Shown here: positions 7,241 to 15,319 of the stretch, in pieces
Layout of the letters: every line of letters starts with the position of its first letter
How positions within the stretch are numbered: position 1 is the stretch's first letter
Translations under genes and position numbers: made by a program
Source of the DNA: CAYWNA01 sp964459305
GTDB taxonomy: Bacteria > Planctomycetota > Planctomycetia > Pirellulales > Pirellulaceae
Assembly (NCBI GenBank): GCA_964459305.1
Contig: CAYWNA010000235.1
Span: forward strand, 1 to 21,260
DNA length: 21,260 nt
Direction: 5' to 3'
The notes under the pieces: model-generated
Seen by the model: the letters and a program-made list of their open reading frames with translations, nothing else
The model's database searches: none
Told to the model about the DNA's origin: nothing

Positions 7241-8707
7241 TCAAACAAAGAGCGACGGGAGAAATCCAGGCTGCTTGTCTTGCTCGTCCATCGCTTCCAG
7301 AGCCTTCGGTTTTCGCCGACGCGTTTTGAACGTGCTGAGTTCGAAGAGTCGTTGCTTCATGGTGCGACCGTTCAATTTACTGCTTGCGTCGCCCGAGTAG
7401 AATTCGCGAGTCAGCACCGTTCGCTCATCCGAGACTTTCCGCTCATTCAAATAAGCCGGCAGGGAATCTTCGGTCAGCCGGCCCAGTGCATCGATCTCGA
7501 TGATGTAGAACATCCGGCTGATGTACTCCGGACGCGCATGCTTCTCTAGGTCTTTCGTTTCCATAGCGACCGTATCGCGCATCGTCACAAACCCGCCTCG
7601 GTCGAGAAATGTTGCGCCGCCCTTATGGCGGACCCTTCCCCCATCCGGCGACTCCTCCCAGAGTTCATTAGCCACCATTTCCATCACCATCAGGGATCCC
7701 GATTCGTCCATGGCCTTCAACGCCGTTTCCCAACGCTCCACGGCTGCGATGTCGTCCATTAGGTGCAGATCATTTACTTGCGCAAAAAGCGTATTCTTCA
7801 CTCCCTTCTTGTTGAACGCCCTCGCCAGCGGTTCATCGAGCTCGCTCATTTCCCCCTTGCCGCTCAGATGATAAGCACCCGTCGACCTTTGAGCCATGGC
7901 AATAAAAGGCTCTCCGTGGCCTTCCGGCCAGCGCTGTTTGCCGTGCCAACGCAGCGTACCGTCGGCCAAAATTTCCTCGCCGCCCACTTCGGGCTGTTCC
8001 ACGAGATACACGTTCTCGACGTTCAGGCCGGCAAATCGAATCACCGTCAACTGTTTGGCAATGGCCTTCCGATTGGATTCGTTCACGACCACCACGACGA
8101 CCGCATTCTCGCGGACATCTGCCAACGCGATGCCCGGTTTCCGGGTGCCTTCGACCAACCTCTCGAACTGATAGCTCAGTTGGAGAAGCTCGCGCTGGAT
8201 GATGCTGAGATGGTCTGCCGTTTCCATCACTCCGGCAGCCGCCTGTTCGATCATTGCGGTCATCGGCTCATCAATCACGGGCTCAACGGACTCATCCTCA
8301 GGCAATTTATCCAGAATCCGTCGTGTCAAACCGGCGATACCCAGCCGGTCAAACCCTGGCGGCAATTTCATGCGCGTCGCGCGGCCGGCGCCAAAGATCG
8401 TCCATGCACGCTCGCCGCGCGCCACACTCTGCAGATACGCCACACGGTCCTTGCTCGTGGACGGCGTAGCAATCTCGGTTGGATCGGGCGTGATTTGTGT
8501 GGGAGAACGCCCTCGTATGATCTCGCGGACGCCGCCGGCCTGAGCATTGAAGTTGTTGATGGCTTCGGTTCGCTTTGCCGGATCCCTCAATGTCTCCTGA
8601 GTGATATCGGTTGCCGCAACCAGCTCTCTAACCGCGCTCACATCGCACCTCAGTGTTAAGTCGCTTTCCGCAAGCAGATTGCCACACATGATACCGTAGC
8701 CGCGCAC
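7241..8707 (-). CDS. Nucleotidyltransferase-like protein resembling the UDPGP (UTP-sugar pyrophosphorylase) family
   Basis: A 488-residue protein counted from GTG 8707; ATG 8689 would give 482. Residues 101-114 (AWTIFGAGRATRMK) match the GxGxxTRM nucleotide loop of sugar-1-phosphate nucleotidyltransferases. WPEGHGEPFIAM (261-272), TLFAQVNDLHLMDDI (306-320) and HKGGATFLDRGGFV (361-374) follow in the order and spacing of UDPGP-family enzymes (substrate-loop GHG, the NxD metal/sugar motif, and KGG). This points to transfer of a nucleoside monophosphate to a sugar phosphate, but the family match is from memory and distant; it may be divergent or non-catalytic. Neither start has a clear ribosome site, and the 28-bp sequence covering the start is duplicated 61 bp upstream (8754-8781). 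The original start may have been further upstream and been displaced. Confidence 0.6.
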   Translation of the reverse strand: MRGYGIMCGNLLAESDLTLRCDVSAVRELVAATDITQETLRDPAKRTEAINNFNAQAGGVREIIRGRSPTQITPDPTEIATPSTSKDRVAYLQSVARGERAWTIFGAGRATRMKLPPGFDRLGIAGLTRRILDKLPEDESVEPVIDEPMTAMIEQAAAGVMETADHLSIIQRELLQLSYQFERLVEGTRKPGIALADVRENAVVVVVVNESNRKAIAKQLTVIRFAGLNVENVYLVEQPEVGGEEILADGTLRWHGKQRWPEGHGEPFIAMAQRSTGAYHLSGKGEMSELDEPLARAFNKKGVKNTLFAQVNDLHLMDDIAAVERWETALKAMDESGSLMVMEMVANELWEESPDGGRVRHKGGATFLDRGGFVTMRDTVAMETKDLEKHARPEYISRMFYIIEIDALGRLTEDSLPAYLNERKVSDERTVLTREFYSGDASSKLNGRTMKQRLFELSTFKTRRRKPKALEAMDEQDKQPGFLPSLFV

Positions 8708-8781
8708 GCCCGGATCGAAAGCACAAGTGACAACCTAACTGCATCGCAAAGGCACCGCAGCCGCGCACGCCCGGATCGAAA
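8693..8781. repeat. 28-bp direct repeat spaced by 61 bp at the 5' end of the 7241-8707 gene
   Basis: Bases 8693-8720 and 8754-8781 are the same 28-mer (ACCG, then T or C, then AGCCGCGCACGCCCGGATCG and AAA) with one difference. On the minus strand both encode FDPGVRG-(Y/C)-G, but the 61-bp spacing puts them in different frames. Upstream of the outer copy the frame is open as MSDPEYDFDPGVRG, which reads like a natural N-terminus for the downstream gene. Confidence 0.85.
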
Positions 8782-9153
8782 TCGTACTCCGGGTCGCTCA
8801 TGGCATCAAGAACGATCCGTAACGGATACTCGCGATCGCGCACCCTTTCGTGTTACCGCCAGAATGGCCAGGAATCCGCCCTGTAGCAATACAGCCGACT
8901 TGCGCTTCCTACAGGGCTTTTGATTTGTTCAAGCTACACAGTTTGTAACGGCATCGAAACCCGAAGCGTGAGCGAGGGAATCCTCGAAAAAGTCCCTCGC
9001 TCACGCCTCGGGTTACGATGATACAGTCCCCCCAAAGTGAAAAAGTGAAAGGCCCTGGCGCTTCCTACGGGCTGTTTGCTAGATTACAGAAAAGGTGATA
9101 TCATCAGCCGCAGCGCATCCACTCCCTTTCTTCTCTTCCCGGGAGGCAGAACC
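8708..9153. other. Intergenic region with several inverted repeats
   Basis: This ~450-bp spacer lies between divergent genes. It contains the outer 28-bp repeat copy, a hairpin GCCCTGTAG (8878-8886) / CTACAGGGC (8909-8917) followed by TTTTGATTT, and the long inverted repeat at 8953-9019. A degenerate echo, GGCGCTTCCTACGGGCT (near 9058-9074), repeats the right flank of the first hairpin. A minus-strand reading frame (8843 to 8754) may be the lost N-terminus of the nucleotidyltransferase-like gene. No promoter stands out. Confidence 0.6.
8953..9019. repeat. Long inverted repeat (27-bp arms, 13-base loop)
   Basis: Arms 8953-8979 and 8993-9019 pair with two mismatches. The core GCGTGAGCGAGGGA is matched perfectly by TCCCTCGCTCACGC. 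It is not next to the end of any gene on either strand, so it looks like a dispersed intergenic element rather than a terminator. Confidence 0.85.
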
Positions 9154-11046
9154 ATGATTCGCGGCGCTCTGCACGACGGTCGCACGATCCGCTTGGTATC
9201 GATCATAGGTGCCTTGCTATGTTCGGTGGTTCTTGGTTTCGCCCCGTCAGCGTCCGCTCTGGGTGATGACGCCGACAGGGCACGGGCACAGAAGATTCTC
9301 GAATCCGCGCGACGCAGTTTTTATCCCAGATTGATGACGAGTGATTCAGCCCCACTTCGCTTGGAAGGATCCCTCAGCCTGCTGCACTTCCACGTTCGGC
9401 ATCTGCAGCAGAAACGTGATTCGAACACCTATGTGGTTGACCTATGGCAGGCACTGATTTCAGACGACTGGGGCCGCCGCGAGGACGAGTCGGTCCGTGA
9501 GATGCTCGACCGTCTCTGCCTGGAGTTCGACTCGTGCAAGGAGGCAGAACAAGCCAGCCGTGGTAAGCGTGAATTCCAGCGCGCCGGAGGAAAGGGTTGG
9601 CCGTTCGGCTGGCGAGCCCATCGAACGGAGTGGCTTAACGCGATGGAGTTGATGTTGGTCACGAAGACCGGCGCAGCCGAGACAGACCAGTGGCCATTTG
9701 TTTCTGATGCGGATGCGCCATTCGCCGATCTGTACCGAATAGGCTACCTCATGGCGATGCGTCATGGGGAATCCAAACGTCTCGACCTAGCGTTCGTCGA
9801 GCCTTTGGTCAACGATCAGCGGTCGGACTCGGAAAGACTCCGCTGGCTTGCGGAGATTCTGTGCACGTTCACGAAGCTCGATATCCGGGATGATGATTCC
9901 GACGCGTTGGCCGTCCGGAAGAAGCTGGTGGATCAGTTGTCCACGAGGGTCTTGGAGTCGACGGACGGGAACACACTCCGAGCGGCGCGCGTTTTGGGTT
10001 GTGCAGTTGAAGACCAACCGGATCAACTGCAATGGTTGCTCCAACCGTTGGTGCAGTTTTCCAACCCATGGATTTTCAGGCGTTTCGCCGCTGCGGCTGA
10101 CCTGCCCCAGGAGAAGCAAGATCGTCTGTATCTCGCAAAACCGGTCAAGTTACCCAATGGTCGCGTGCCGCTCGATCGCATTCTGAAACAACTGCAAGCC
10201 GAGGTTGGGTTCTTTTTGTGGGTTGACGATCGAGTGCGATCGATCGATATCGATGTGGGTGCGGACGTTTCGGAAGGGCCCTGGCGGAAAGTGGCAGAAG
10301 CGGTATTGAGCCGCACTGACTACCGTTTGCGGCAACTCGGTCCAAGCATGTTCTGGATCGGCCACTCCGACCGGCATGCCGCGGCGCAGAAGCTCTATCG
10401 CGCCAACTTCGCCGACGGGTTTCCAGAGAGCAAGCGGGTAGAAGGCATACTAGGCGACGCAACACGGATGGAGTTCGTCAATACGCCGCTCGAGGACGTC
10501 TTGTCGTTTCTCAAAGACCAACATCAAGTGGCGATTGAACTATTGCCCGTCCCTGACAAAGGCATCACCTTGATGCTAAAAGGCGCACGATTTCGCGAAG
10601 GCCTGGACGCAATTACCGAAAGAGCGTCGTGCCACTGGACGGTAGCCGCGGATGTGATTCTCATTGGCAGTGCGGTGCAGATGGGAAGAACTCGGGATCT
10701 GGAGATTCAGCGGCTTCGGCGTTTGAGTCGACTGCAATCGCGCAAGACAGAAGTCTCCAAAGCCTTGCAGGAAGATACACGTTTCGAGTTCATACGAACA
10801 CGGCTTGTTGACGTCGCCTCGTTCTTGCAGGATTTGCACGGCGTGCCGGTACGGACTGGACCGCGCGCGGCTGGCGTTCTCGTGACATCCAACATAAAAG
10901 GAATCTCGCTGGAAAGGGGCCTCGATCTTCTGAGTCTGAAGTACAACCTCTGGTGGAGCACGGATGGGTTGTTGATTCACTTGTTCCTCAATACGCGCGG
11001 TCTGGCTCGTGTGTCGAGAAAACCGCCCGTTTTGAGTGACGCGTAG
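9154..11046 (+). CDS. Exported protein with three STN-like (secretin/TonB short N-terminal) repeats
   Basis: A 630-residue protein of unknown function. The ATG at 9154 is chosen because GGGAGG lies seven bases upstream; a TTG 78 bases earlier in frame has no ribosome site. Residues 1-36 form a signal peptide (RLVSIIGALLCSVVLGF, then APSASALG). Residues about 40-320 are helical with no recognised domain. Three related segments follow near 330-403 (VPLDRILKQLQAEVGFFLWV), 438-507 (TPLEDVLSFLKDQHQVAIEL) and 541-610 (TRLVDVASFLQDLHGVPVRT). Each ends with a GI(T/S)L or PWRK-type line, then a Trp/Tyr strand and L(I)xIG/H, the STN pattern of secretins and TonB receptors. No secretin pore or TonB barrel follows, so it is probably periplasmic and may bind a partner or ligand. 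The STN assignment is by pattern only. Confidence 0.75.
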   Translation: MIRGALHDGRTIRLVSIIGALLCSVVLGFAPSASALGDDADRARAQKILESARRSFYPRLMTSDSAPLRLEGSLSLLHFHVRHLQQKRDSNTYVVDLWQALISDDWGRREDESVREMLDRLCLEFDSCKEAEQASRGKREFQRAGGKGWPFGWRAHRTEWLNAMELMLVTKTGAAETDQWPFVSDADAPFADLYRIGYLMAMRHGESKRLDLAFVEPLVNDQRSDSERLRWLAEILCTFTKLDIRDDDSDALAVRKKLVDQLSTRVLESTDGNTLRAARVLGCAVEDQPDQLQWLLQPLVQFSNPWIFRRFAAAADLPQEKQDRLYLAKPVKLPNGRVPLDRILKQLQAEVGFFLWVDDRVRSIDIDVGADVSEGPWRKVAEAVLSRTDYRLRQLGPSMFWIGHSDRHAAAQKLYRANFADGFPESKRVEGILGDATRMEFVNTPLEDVLSFLKDQHQVAIELLPVPDKGITLMLKGARFREGLDAITERASCHWTVAADVILIGSAVQMGRTRDLEIQRLRRLSRLQSRKTEVSKALQEDTRFEFIRTRLVDVASFLQDLHGVPVRTGPRAAGVLVTSNIKGISLERGLDLLSLKYNLWWSTDGLLIHLFLNTRGLARVSRKPPVLSDA

Positions 11047-11137
11047 TGTCGATCGGCACCAACATGGCAGAACTGCTGCCGTGCCGCCGGTCCACCCGAA
11101 AGATGACCGTGCGCGGGATTATACGGCCTGTGCGAGC

Positions 11138-11166
11138 TTGCTATTCTGGTTGCGAGAGGCAATACT
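11138..11166 (+). promoter_or_regulatory. Candidate sigma-70-type promoter of the STAS gene
   Basis: TTGCTA (11138-11143), a 17-base spacer and AATACT (11161-11166) fit a housekeeping promoter. Transcription would start near 11173, about 30 bases before the STAS ATG at 11203. This suggests the STAS gene is transcribed separately from the upstream gene. Confidence 0.4.
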
Positions 11167-11202
11167 ACGTGCTGACAGGAAACGAGCGGAAAGGGAGCGA
11201 AG

Positions 11203-11559
11203 ATGATTGCGCTGCACTACTTCGACGTGGATCAGTCCGGCGACGTCACCGAACTCCGGCTGGCGGACCCCGCGCTATTTGACATCCCCCGCTACGAGGA
11301 ACTACGAAACGAACTTGTCAGCTTTGTCGAGCAGCAGCGGCCAAGCAGGCTCATCGTAGACTTCTCTGCCGTCGGCTACTGCTCTACGGCCGTGATCGCC
11401 GCCGTGTTGATGGCCAAGAAGCGTTTGGACTCGGTAGGCGGCCGAATGAAGCTGTGCGGGATGAGCGACGCAGTTCGCGAGACCTTTCAGATGTTGAAGC
11501 TCGAAGGCGCCATCTTCGACATCCATACGACCAAAGCAGACGCGGTGGACGCCTTCTAG
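11203..11559 (+). CDS. Single-domain STAS protein (anti-sigma factor antagonist-like)
   Basis: A 118-residue cytoplasmic protein made almost wholly of one STAS domain. RLIVDFSAVGYCSTAVIAAV places Ser61-Thr62 at the conserved phosphorylation position of SpoIIAA/RsbV, and GGRMKLCGMSDAVRETFQML follows. AAAGGGAG lies just before the ATG. It is a paralogue of the STAS part of the 2543-2998 gene (shared LCG and VR-TF motifs) but has no zinc ribbon. Known relatives switch partners with an RsbW/SpoIIAB-type kinase to free a sigma factor or control a response; no such kinase is in the window. It is a monocistronic gene between two exported-protein genes. Confidence 0.88.
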   Translation: MIALHYFDVDQSGDVTELRLADPALFDIPRYEELRNELVSFVEQQRPSRLIVDFSAVGYCSTAVIAAVLMAKKRLDSVGGRMKLCGMSDAVRETFQMLKLEGAIFDIHTTKADAVDAF

Positions 11560-11880
11560 GATTGCGCACACATCCATTCGATCGCACCTCAACGCGCCAC
11601 TTACTCAGCCCGACGGAGGGCCTTCTTCTATTCTGTGGTTACGCCTATTACGATGTAGTCTGCGATGAATCCCCACGGATAGCAAAGCCGGCCCACGGAT
11701 GATTGGCAAGAGTTCTTCTTCATCCGTGGGTCGGCCTTGCCATCTGTGGGATGTCCGAAAGAAAGGTATCGTGGACTCAGTGCGATCGTGGATCACGTGC
11801 AAGATCAGAAGTTCATTGTCGACGTGTCATCAGGAATCGCTTGATCGAAAAACCCGATCGAAATGAATGGGAGTAGAACC
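11560..11880. other. Intergenic region with long inverted repeat
   Basis: About 320 bases with no gene. It holds the inverted repeat at 11672-11750. The ribosome site of the next gene (GGGAG, 11869-11873) is at its end. No clear promoter hexamer pair is seen. Confidence 0.6.
11672..11750. repeat. Inverted repeat with 31-bp arms and internal direct repeat
   Basis: Arms 11672-11702 and 11720-11750 surround a 17-base loop and pair at 27 of 31 positions; two of the other four are G-T wobbles in one strand's RNA. Each arm itself contains the 9-mer CCCACGGAT (or its variant) twice, 20 bases apart, so the element is a nested repeat. It lies 113 bases after the STAS stop and could end that transcript, though no T-tract follows. 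Confidence 0.85.
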
Positions 11881-14800
11881 ATGCCAGAAAAGAGACGGAA
11901 CATGAACTGGTGGATGTGCTGGGGCACGCTTGTCTTGGCTGTGTACGCCGGCCAGTTTTCTTTATGCGCCGCCGAGACTACTGAGCCCCAAGCCGAAAAG
12001 GCGCTCGCCGGGAAGATACTTGATGCGACAGGCGTCAAGGGCGGGCTGATCGTGCACTTGGGCTGCGGAGATGGGAAGCTCACGGCGGCCTTGTGCGCCG
12101 GCGATGCCTACCTCGTGCATGGCCTGGACACGGATCTCGGAAACGTCGAGGAGGCTCGTCGGCACGTTCGTCAACTCGGTCTGTATGGCAAGGTATCGAT
12201 CGACAAGTTCGATGGCCACGGCCTGCCGTACGCGGACAATCTTGTGAACCTGATCGTGGCAAGTGGCGGGTATCAAGTGACAAGTGAGGAGATCACTCGC
12301 GTTCTGGCCCCGAATGGTGTGGCCATCACTCTCGATCCTCAACGCTCAACCTTCAACTCTTTGGTAAAGCCGTGGCCGAAGGAGATCGACGAATGGACGC
12401 ATTTTCTGCACGATGCGTCAAACAACGCTGTCGCGAGAGATTCGCAAGCGGGACCGCCGCGCCGGCTGAAATGGGTTTGTGGGCCCCTATGGTCCCGCAG
12501 CCATGAGTTTCAGTCGAGTTTGTGCGCCATGGTGTCCGCCAAGGGACGCATCTTCTACATCTTTGACGAAGGACTTACTTCCATCACGGATTCGCCCATA
12601 CCGGAGCGGTGGATTCTGATCGCCCGAGATGCCTTCAATGGGTTGCTTCTGTGGAAACGACCCATGGAGAAATGGGGAGCCGGCCCATGGAAGAGCAAGG
12701 CTCTCAGAAGCGTCCCGCCGACAGTTCCGAGGCTTCTCGTCGCCCAAGGCGATCGTGTGTTCGTGACGCTCGGATATGATGGTCCCGTGTCGGCCCTGGA
12801 TGCCGCGACGGGCAAGACTCTGGCGACCTACGAGGGCACCGAAGGGACCGAGGAGATTCGTTGCATCGAAGGGATCCTCGTGCTCCGCAAGGCCAGAAAC
12901 CTGATCATCGCAATCGACACAAATGCCGGCCAGAAACTCTGGGAGGCGACCGGGAAGATCCAACCGCTGTCATTGGCCGGCCAGGGCGGCACGGTGTTCT
13001 TCCAGGATGGTCAAGACTTGCGATGCCTGGCGGCAAGGGACGGCACCGAACTGTGGCGCTCTGACGTCAAATCGGCGGTCTCGCTGCTCGTGGTTCACGA
13101 AGATCGCGTACTGCTGATGAAAGGGCGGGAGCTTCAAGCCGTGTCCGTAGCTGCGGGCAAGACCCTCTGGACGGTCGATGCGCGCATTCGTCGCGAGATG
13201 TTCGTTGCCAACAATCAGTTGTGGCATTGGGAGGGCGAGCAGATTGTCGGGCGCGATCTGCGCACTGGAGAAGTGGCGACGCGGGTGAATGCCGACGACG
13301 TGTTCACCCCGGGCCATCACCTCCGCTGTTACCAAAGCAAGGCCACGGAGAACTTCCTGATCACGCCCTACCGAGGTGTCGAATACGTCAGCCTTACAGG
13401 CGGCGAAAACACGCAATGCGACTGGACCCGGGGCCCTTGCCGATACGGCATCATGCCGTGCAACGGTCTCCTCTACGTCCCCCCAAACCCCTGCTTCTGC
13501 TACCCCGGAGTCAAGCTGACGGGTTTCAACGCATTGGCTGCCGAACCAGAATCGAAGAGTCAGAAAGTCCAAGGGTCGAGAAGCAATCGTCTTGAGCGTG
13601 GTCCAGCCTACGACAGCATCCAGCATCCAGTATCAAGCATCCCGTATCCAGACGCCTGGCCTACCTACCGTCACGACGCGCGGCGCAGCGGGGCCACAGC
13701 TTGCGAGGTTGCACCGCAGGTTTCGGAGCAATGGCGTGTGCGCTTGCAGGGAAGACTGACACCGCCCGTGGTCGCCGAGAATCGAGTGTACGTGGCCGCC
13801 AAGGACGAGCACGCGTTGTACGCGTTTGCCATCGAAAACGGTCAAGAGCTTTGGCAGTTCACGGCGTCGGGTAGGATCGATTCTCCGCCGACCGTGTATG
13901 GCGATTTGGTGCTGCTCGGCTGTACGGACGGATGTGTCTACTGCCTGCACGCCGCCGACGGGGAACTGGCCTGGCGATTCCGAGGGGCACCTTCGGACCG
14001 GCGGATCATGGCTTTCGGCCAACTGGAATCGCCCTGGCGCATTCATGGCAGTGTGTTAGTGGAAGACGGCGTTGTTTATTTCACAGCAGGGCGATCTACG
14101 CATCTTGACGGCGGAATCCGGGTTTTCGGACTCGATCCGAAGACCGGTCGGGTGCTGCATGAAACACAACTGGACACCTGGACCAGGACCCGCGAGGATG
14201 CCGAGGGCAAGCCGTTCATTCCCTCCTACCACATGGAAGGCACGCTCTCGGACATACTCGTAAGCGAGGGCGGATACATCTACCTGGGGCAATACAAATT
14301 CGACCGGACGCTGAACGAGCAAGCGGTACCCTACGTGATGCTCGGTCCGGACGAGAAATCGGGTGCAATGGGGCAGACCGAGTTGGCCGATGCGCCGTAC
14401 GTGGCCGGTATGGAATCGATGGCAAAGGACGAGAAGATACAACATGACTGGCAGTGGAGGGCGCAGAAGAAGCTGATGGAGAACCACACACAGAGATACG
14501 GTGGTGCCAGCATGGGAGACCGGAAGATGGGACGGCACGTTCTGACCACCAGCGGCTTCCTGGACGACTCGTGGTTCAACCGCATGTTCTGGATGTACTC
14601 TGAGACTTGGCCCGGGTTCCATATCGGACACCGGGGGGCAAAGACCGGACAACTGCTCGTGGTTGACGACAAGAGAACATACACGGTCCAGGCTTTTCCG
14701 TCGCGAAACCTGCAAAGTCCCCTGTTCACGCCGGGCAAAGATGGATACCTGCTGCTGGCCGACGACAACGACAACGAGCCGACAATACCCGACTACACGC

Positions 14801-15123
14801 GTGGAGTCCCGAAAGGGATTGGGTTCACGCGCAAGAACCCGCCGGCATGGTTCAAGTGGGTGCCGGTACGCGTAAGGGCCATGGTTGCCGCGCAAGATGC
14901 GTTGTTCGTGGCGGGCCCGCCAGACATCGCGGACCCCGAAGACCCCATGGCCGCCTTCGAAGGCCGCAAAGGCGCCGTGCTCCGCGCTCTTTCCACAGCC
15001 GACGGGGCGACGCTGGCCGAACAGAAACTGGATGCGCCACCCGTATTCGACGGACTAATCGCGGTTTCAGGGCGATTGTTCATGTGTACAACGAACGGGC
15101 ACGTGGTGTGCCTGGGGAAGTAG
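11881..15123 (+). CDS. Exported methyltransferase-like / PQQ-type beta-propeller fusion protein
   Basis: A 1080-residue protein. ATG 11881 is preceded by GGGAG (11869-11873) at seven bases; ATG 11863, six codons upstream, overlaps that site. Residues 1-32 form a signal peptide (KRR, a hydrophobic stretch, then LCAAET). Residues about 38-155 resemble a class I SAM-dependent methyltransferase: VHLGCGDGKLTAAL (58-71) is motif I, VHGLDTD follows, then a short VLAPNGVAITL. A bridge DEWTHFLHDASNNAVARD leads to a first PQQ-type propeller (about 195-550) with repeats such as VSALDAATGKTLATYEG, ending in a Cys-rich TRGPCRYGIMPCNGLLYV. A second propeller starts near 590 (LYAFAIENGQELWQF, VYCLHAADGELAWRF). 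A linker at about 556-590 is coded by short tandem repeats. It is probably periplasmic or cell-surface. Substrate and cofactor are unknown, and SAM is not expected outside the cytoplasm, so the methyltransferase fold may bind something else. Confidence 0.85.
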   Translation: MPEKRRNMNWWMCWGTLVLAVYAGQFSLCAAETTEPQAEKALAGKILDATGVKGGLIVHLGCGDGKLTAALCAGDAYLVHGLDTDLGNVEEARRHVRQLGLYGKVSIDKFDGHGLPYADNLVNLIVASGGYQVTSEEITRVLAPNGVAITLDPQRSTFNSLVKPWPKEIDEWTHFLHDASNNAVARDSQAGPPRRLKWVCGPLWSRSHEFQSSLCAMVSAKGRIFYIFDEGLTSITDSPIPERWILIARDAFNGLLLWKRPMEKWGAGPWKSKALRSVPPTVPRLLVAQGDRVFVTLGYDGPVSALDAATGKTLATYEGTEGTEEIRCIEGILVLRKARNLIIAIDTNAGQKLWEATGKIQPLSLAGQGGTVFFQDGQDLRCLAARDGTELWRSDVKSAVSLLVVHEDRVLLMKGRELQAVSVAAGKTLWTVDARIRREMFVANNQLWHWEGEQIVGRDLRTGEVATRVNADDVFTPGHHLRCYQSKATENFLITPYRGVEYVSLTGGENTQCDWTRGPCRYGIMPCNGLLYVPPNPCFCYPGVKLTGFNALAAEPESKSQKVQGSRSNRLERGPAYDSIQHPVSSIPYPDAWPTYRHDARRSGATACEVAPQVSEQWRVRLQGRLTPPVVAENRVYVAAKDEHALYAFAIENGQELWQFTASGRIDSPPTVYGDLVLLGCTDGCVYCLHAADGELAWRFRGAPSDRRIMAFGQLESPWRIHGSVLVEDGVVYFTAGRSTHLDGGIRVFGLDPKTGRVLHETQLDTWTRTREDAEGKPFIPSYHMEGTLSDILVSEGGYIYLGQYKFDRTLNEQAVPYVMLGPDEKSGAMGQTELADAPYVAGMESMAKDEKIQHDWQWRAQKKLMENHTQRYGGASMGDRKMGRHVLTTSGFLDDSWFNRMFWMYSETWPGFHIGHRGAKTGQLLVVDDKRTYTVQAFPSRNLQSPLFTPGKDGYLLLADDNDNEPTIPDYTRGVPKGIGFTRKNPPAWFKWVPVRVRAMVAAQDALFVAGPPDIADPEDPMAAFEGRKGAVLRALSTADGATLAEQKLDAPPVFDGLIAVSGRLFMCTTNGHVVCLGK
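13614..13651 (+). repeat. Heptanucleotide tandem repeat inside the propeller gene
   Basis: Five 7-base units run in order CAGCATC, CAGCATC, CAGTATC, AAGCATC, CCGTATC, followed by a partial CAG. They encode SIQHPVSSIPYP in the linker between the two propellers. A looser purine-rich series (AGTCAGAAAGTCCAAGGGTC) lies just upstream near 13560. Both look like spacer-type DNA retained in frame. Confidence 0.8.
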
Positions 15124-15124
15124 T

Positions 15125-15217
15125 ATGCCGCGGCCGGTTGTTGGAGTCCAGGCTTTAGCCTGTCCCCAATAGCCTAGAGGCTGTACTCCAGCGGACATTC
15201 CAAACCGGCCGCGGCAT
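15125..15217. repeat. Nested inverted repeat with two inner hairpins
   Basis: A perfect 15-bp outer stem joins 15125-15139 (ATGCCGCGGCCGGTT) and 15203-15217. Inside it TGGAGT (15142-15147) pairs with ACTCCA (15185-15190). Within that are two hairpins, CAGGCT-TT-AGCCTG (15149-15162) and AGCCT-AG-AGGCT (15171-15182). It begins one base after the TAG of the propeller gene and may end its transcript, but no T-tract follows. Confidence 0.85.
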
Positions 15218-15319
15218 GCGAAGCGAGTGCTGTCAGTGGAGCAAGATCTGAGCTAGAGTATTTGAACCTGGAGACCGCAAGATGGAGAGTCCGTTTGATT
15301 CGGCAAACTAGCCGGCGAC

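Noticed and set aside
7763..8659. Plus-strand ORF (298 codons) opposite the nucleotidyltransferase-like gene
   Set aside because: The minus-strand product has ordered family-like motifs, while this one has none.
9076..9153. TTG 9076 as start of the STN-repeat protein
   Set aside because: It has no ribosome site and would put 26 residues before a typical signal peptide; ATG 9154 has GGGAGG at proper spacing.
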